Source: Acidobacteriota bacterium
GTDB taxonomy: Bacteria > Acidobacteriota > HRBIN11
Reading direction: 5' to 3'
DNA length: 33,085 nt
Assembly: GCA_030550225.1 (NCBI GenBank)
Contig: JAUQPV010000003.1
Coordinates: 1 to 33,085, forward strand
A program made the translations under genes and the position numbers. Positions 32,902-33,085 of the stretch are shown here, in pieces; positions within the stretch are counted from its first letter, which is position 1, and every line of letters begins with the position of its first letter. The notes under the pieces were generated by a model, which saw nothing but the letters and a program-made list of their open reading frames with translations, was not told the origin of the DNA and made no database searches.

Positions 32902-33085
32902 CTATGCCCATCAAGATTTTCATAGGGAACTCATCTCGAAACCCGTGGGAAGGGATTCCGGGGGATCGCCCCGCATCCGAGGCCGAGACCCCGGCCCTTG
33001 ACTCGCGGGCCCTCCCCCGCCGCCACCGCCAGGACTCGACTCCCACCACCTCGGGATAGACGCCTCCCGCCCGCCCTCTCTCAGG
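32902..33085. other. Non-coding right edge with a repeat of the left-edge terminal motif
   Basis: GAACTCATCTCGAAACCC at 32927-32944 matches the terminal motif at 28-45 with two differences. The remaining bases to the window end hold no supportable gene: the frames present have no SD, family motif or the GTC/GAC codon bias of real genes here. The partner inverted end was not found before the window stops. Confidence 0.4.

Noticed and set aside
32781..33059. Small genes at the right edge on either strand
   Set aside because: They translate repeat DNA, have no SD and no conserved motif.

Overview
This is a GC-rich (roughly 64% by eye), densely coded bacterial chromosome segment. It carries the textbook translation/transcription block tRNA-Thr/Tyr/Gly/Thr - tuf - rpmG - tRNA-Trp - secE - nusG - rplK - rplA - rplJ - rplL - rpoB - rpoC, flanked by housekeeping genes. 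Codon use is strongly biased to GTC, CTG, CGG and GAC, and GTG and TTG starts are common. Two lipoprotein-like genes and galU suggest a diderm. I cannot assign a phylum; the unusual RpoB, the in-frame rplJ-rplL and the bacterial Clp1-type kinase point to a little-studied lineage. I see no transposase, integrase, prophage or CRISPR.

Layout. 1-250: repeats, then a 53-residue zinc-ribbon gene (+). 467-3555: gatB-ftsE-ftsX operon (-). 3912-18349: a sigma70-type promoter, four tRNAs, tuf and the ribosomal/RNA polymerase operon (+), closed by an 11-bp GC hairpin after rpoC. 18455-24409: leftward genes for a TPR lipoprotein, an NtrC-type response regulator, an ABC permease, a Clp1-like polynucleotide kinase overlapping a methyltransferase, and an OB-fold lipoprotein. 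24670-27447: DUF488, then the operon ymdB-mtnP-yjbQ (-). 27681-31145: tatA-tatC, galU and a degenerate sigma54-activator-like protein (+). 31429-32667: clpX (-).

Three things stand out. (1) rplJ (L10) has no stop codon before rplL (L7/L12): the two are one in-frame reading frame with a strong internal Shine-Dalgarno and ATG for L12, so the locus could make both an L10-L12 fusion and free L12. (2) The RNA polymerase beta subunit has an inserted segment of about 65 residues with eight cysteines; its first half has the same CxC-x12-CxxC spacing and ECLCG start as the zinc-binding domain of beta-prime encoded just downstream. (3) Nearly every intergenic gap, including those inside the ribosomal operon, holds arrays of degenerate 7- or 8-bp tandem repeats, often as inverted pairs around a core. 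Four gaps also share a dispersed core of about 60 bp. Together these look like a family of miniature, non-coding, possibly mobile elements.
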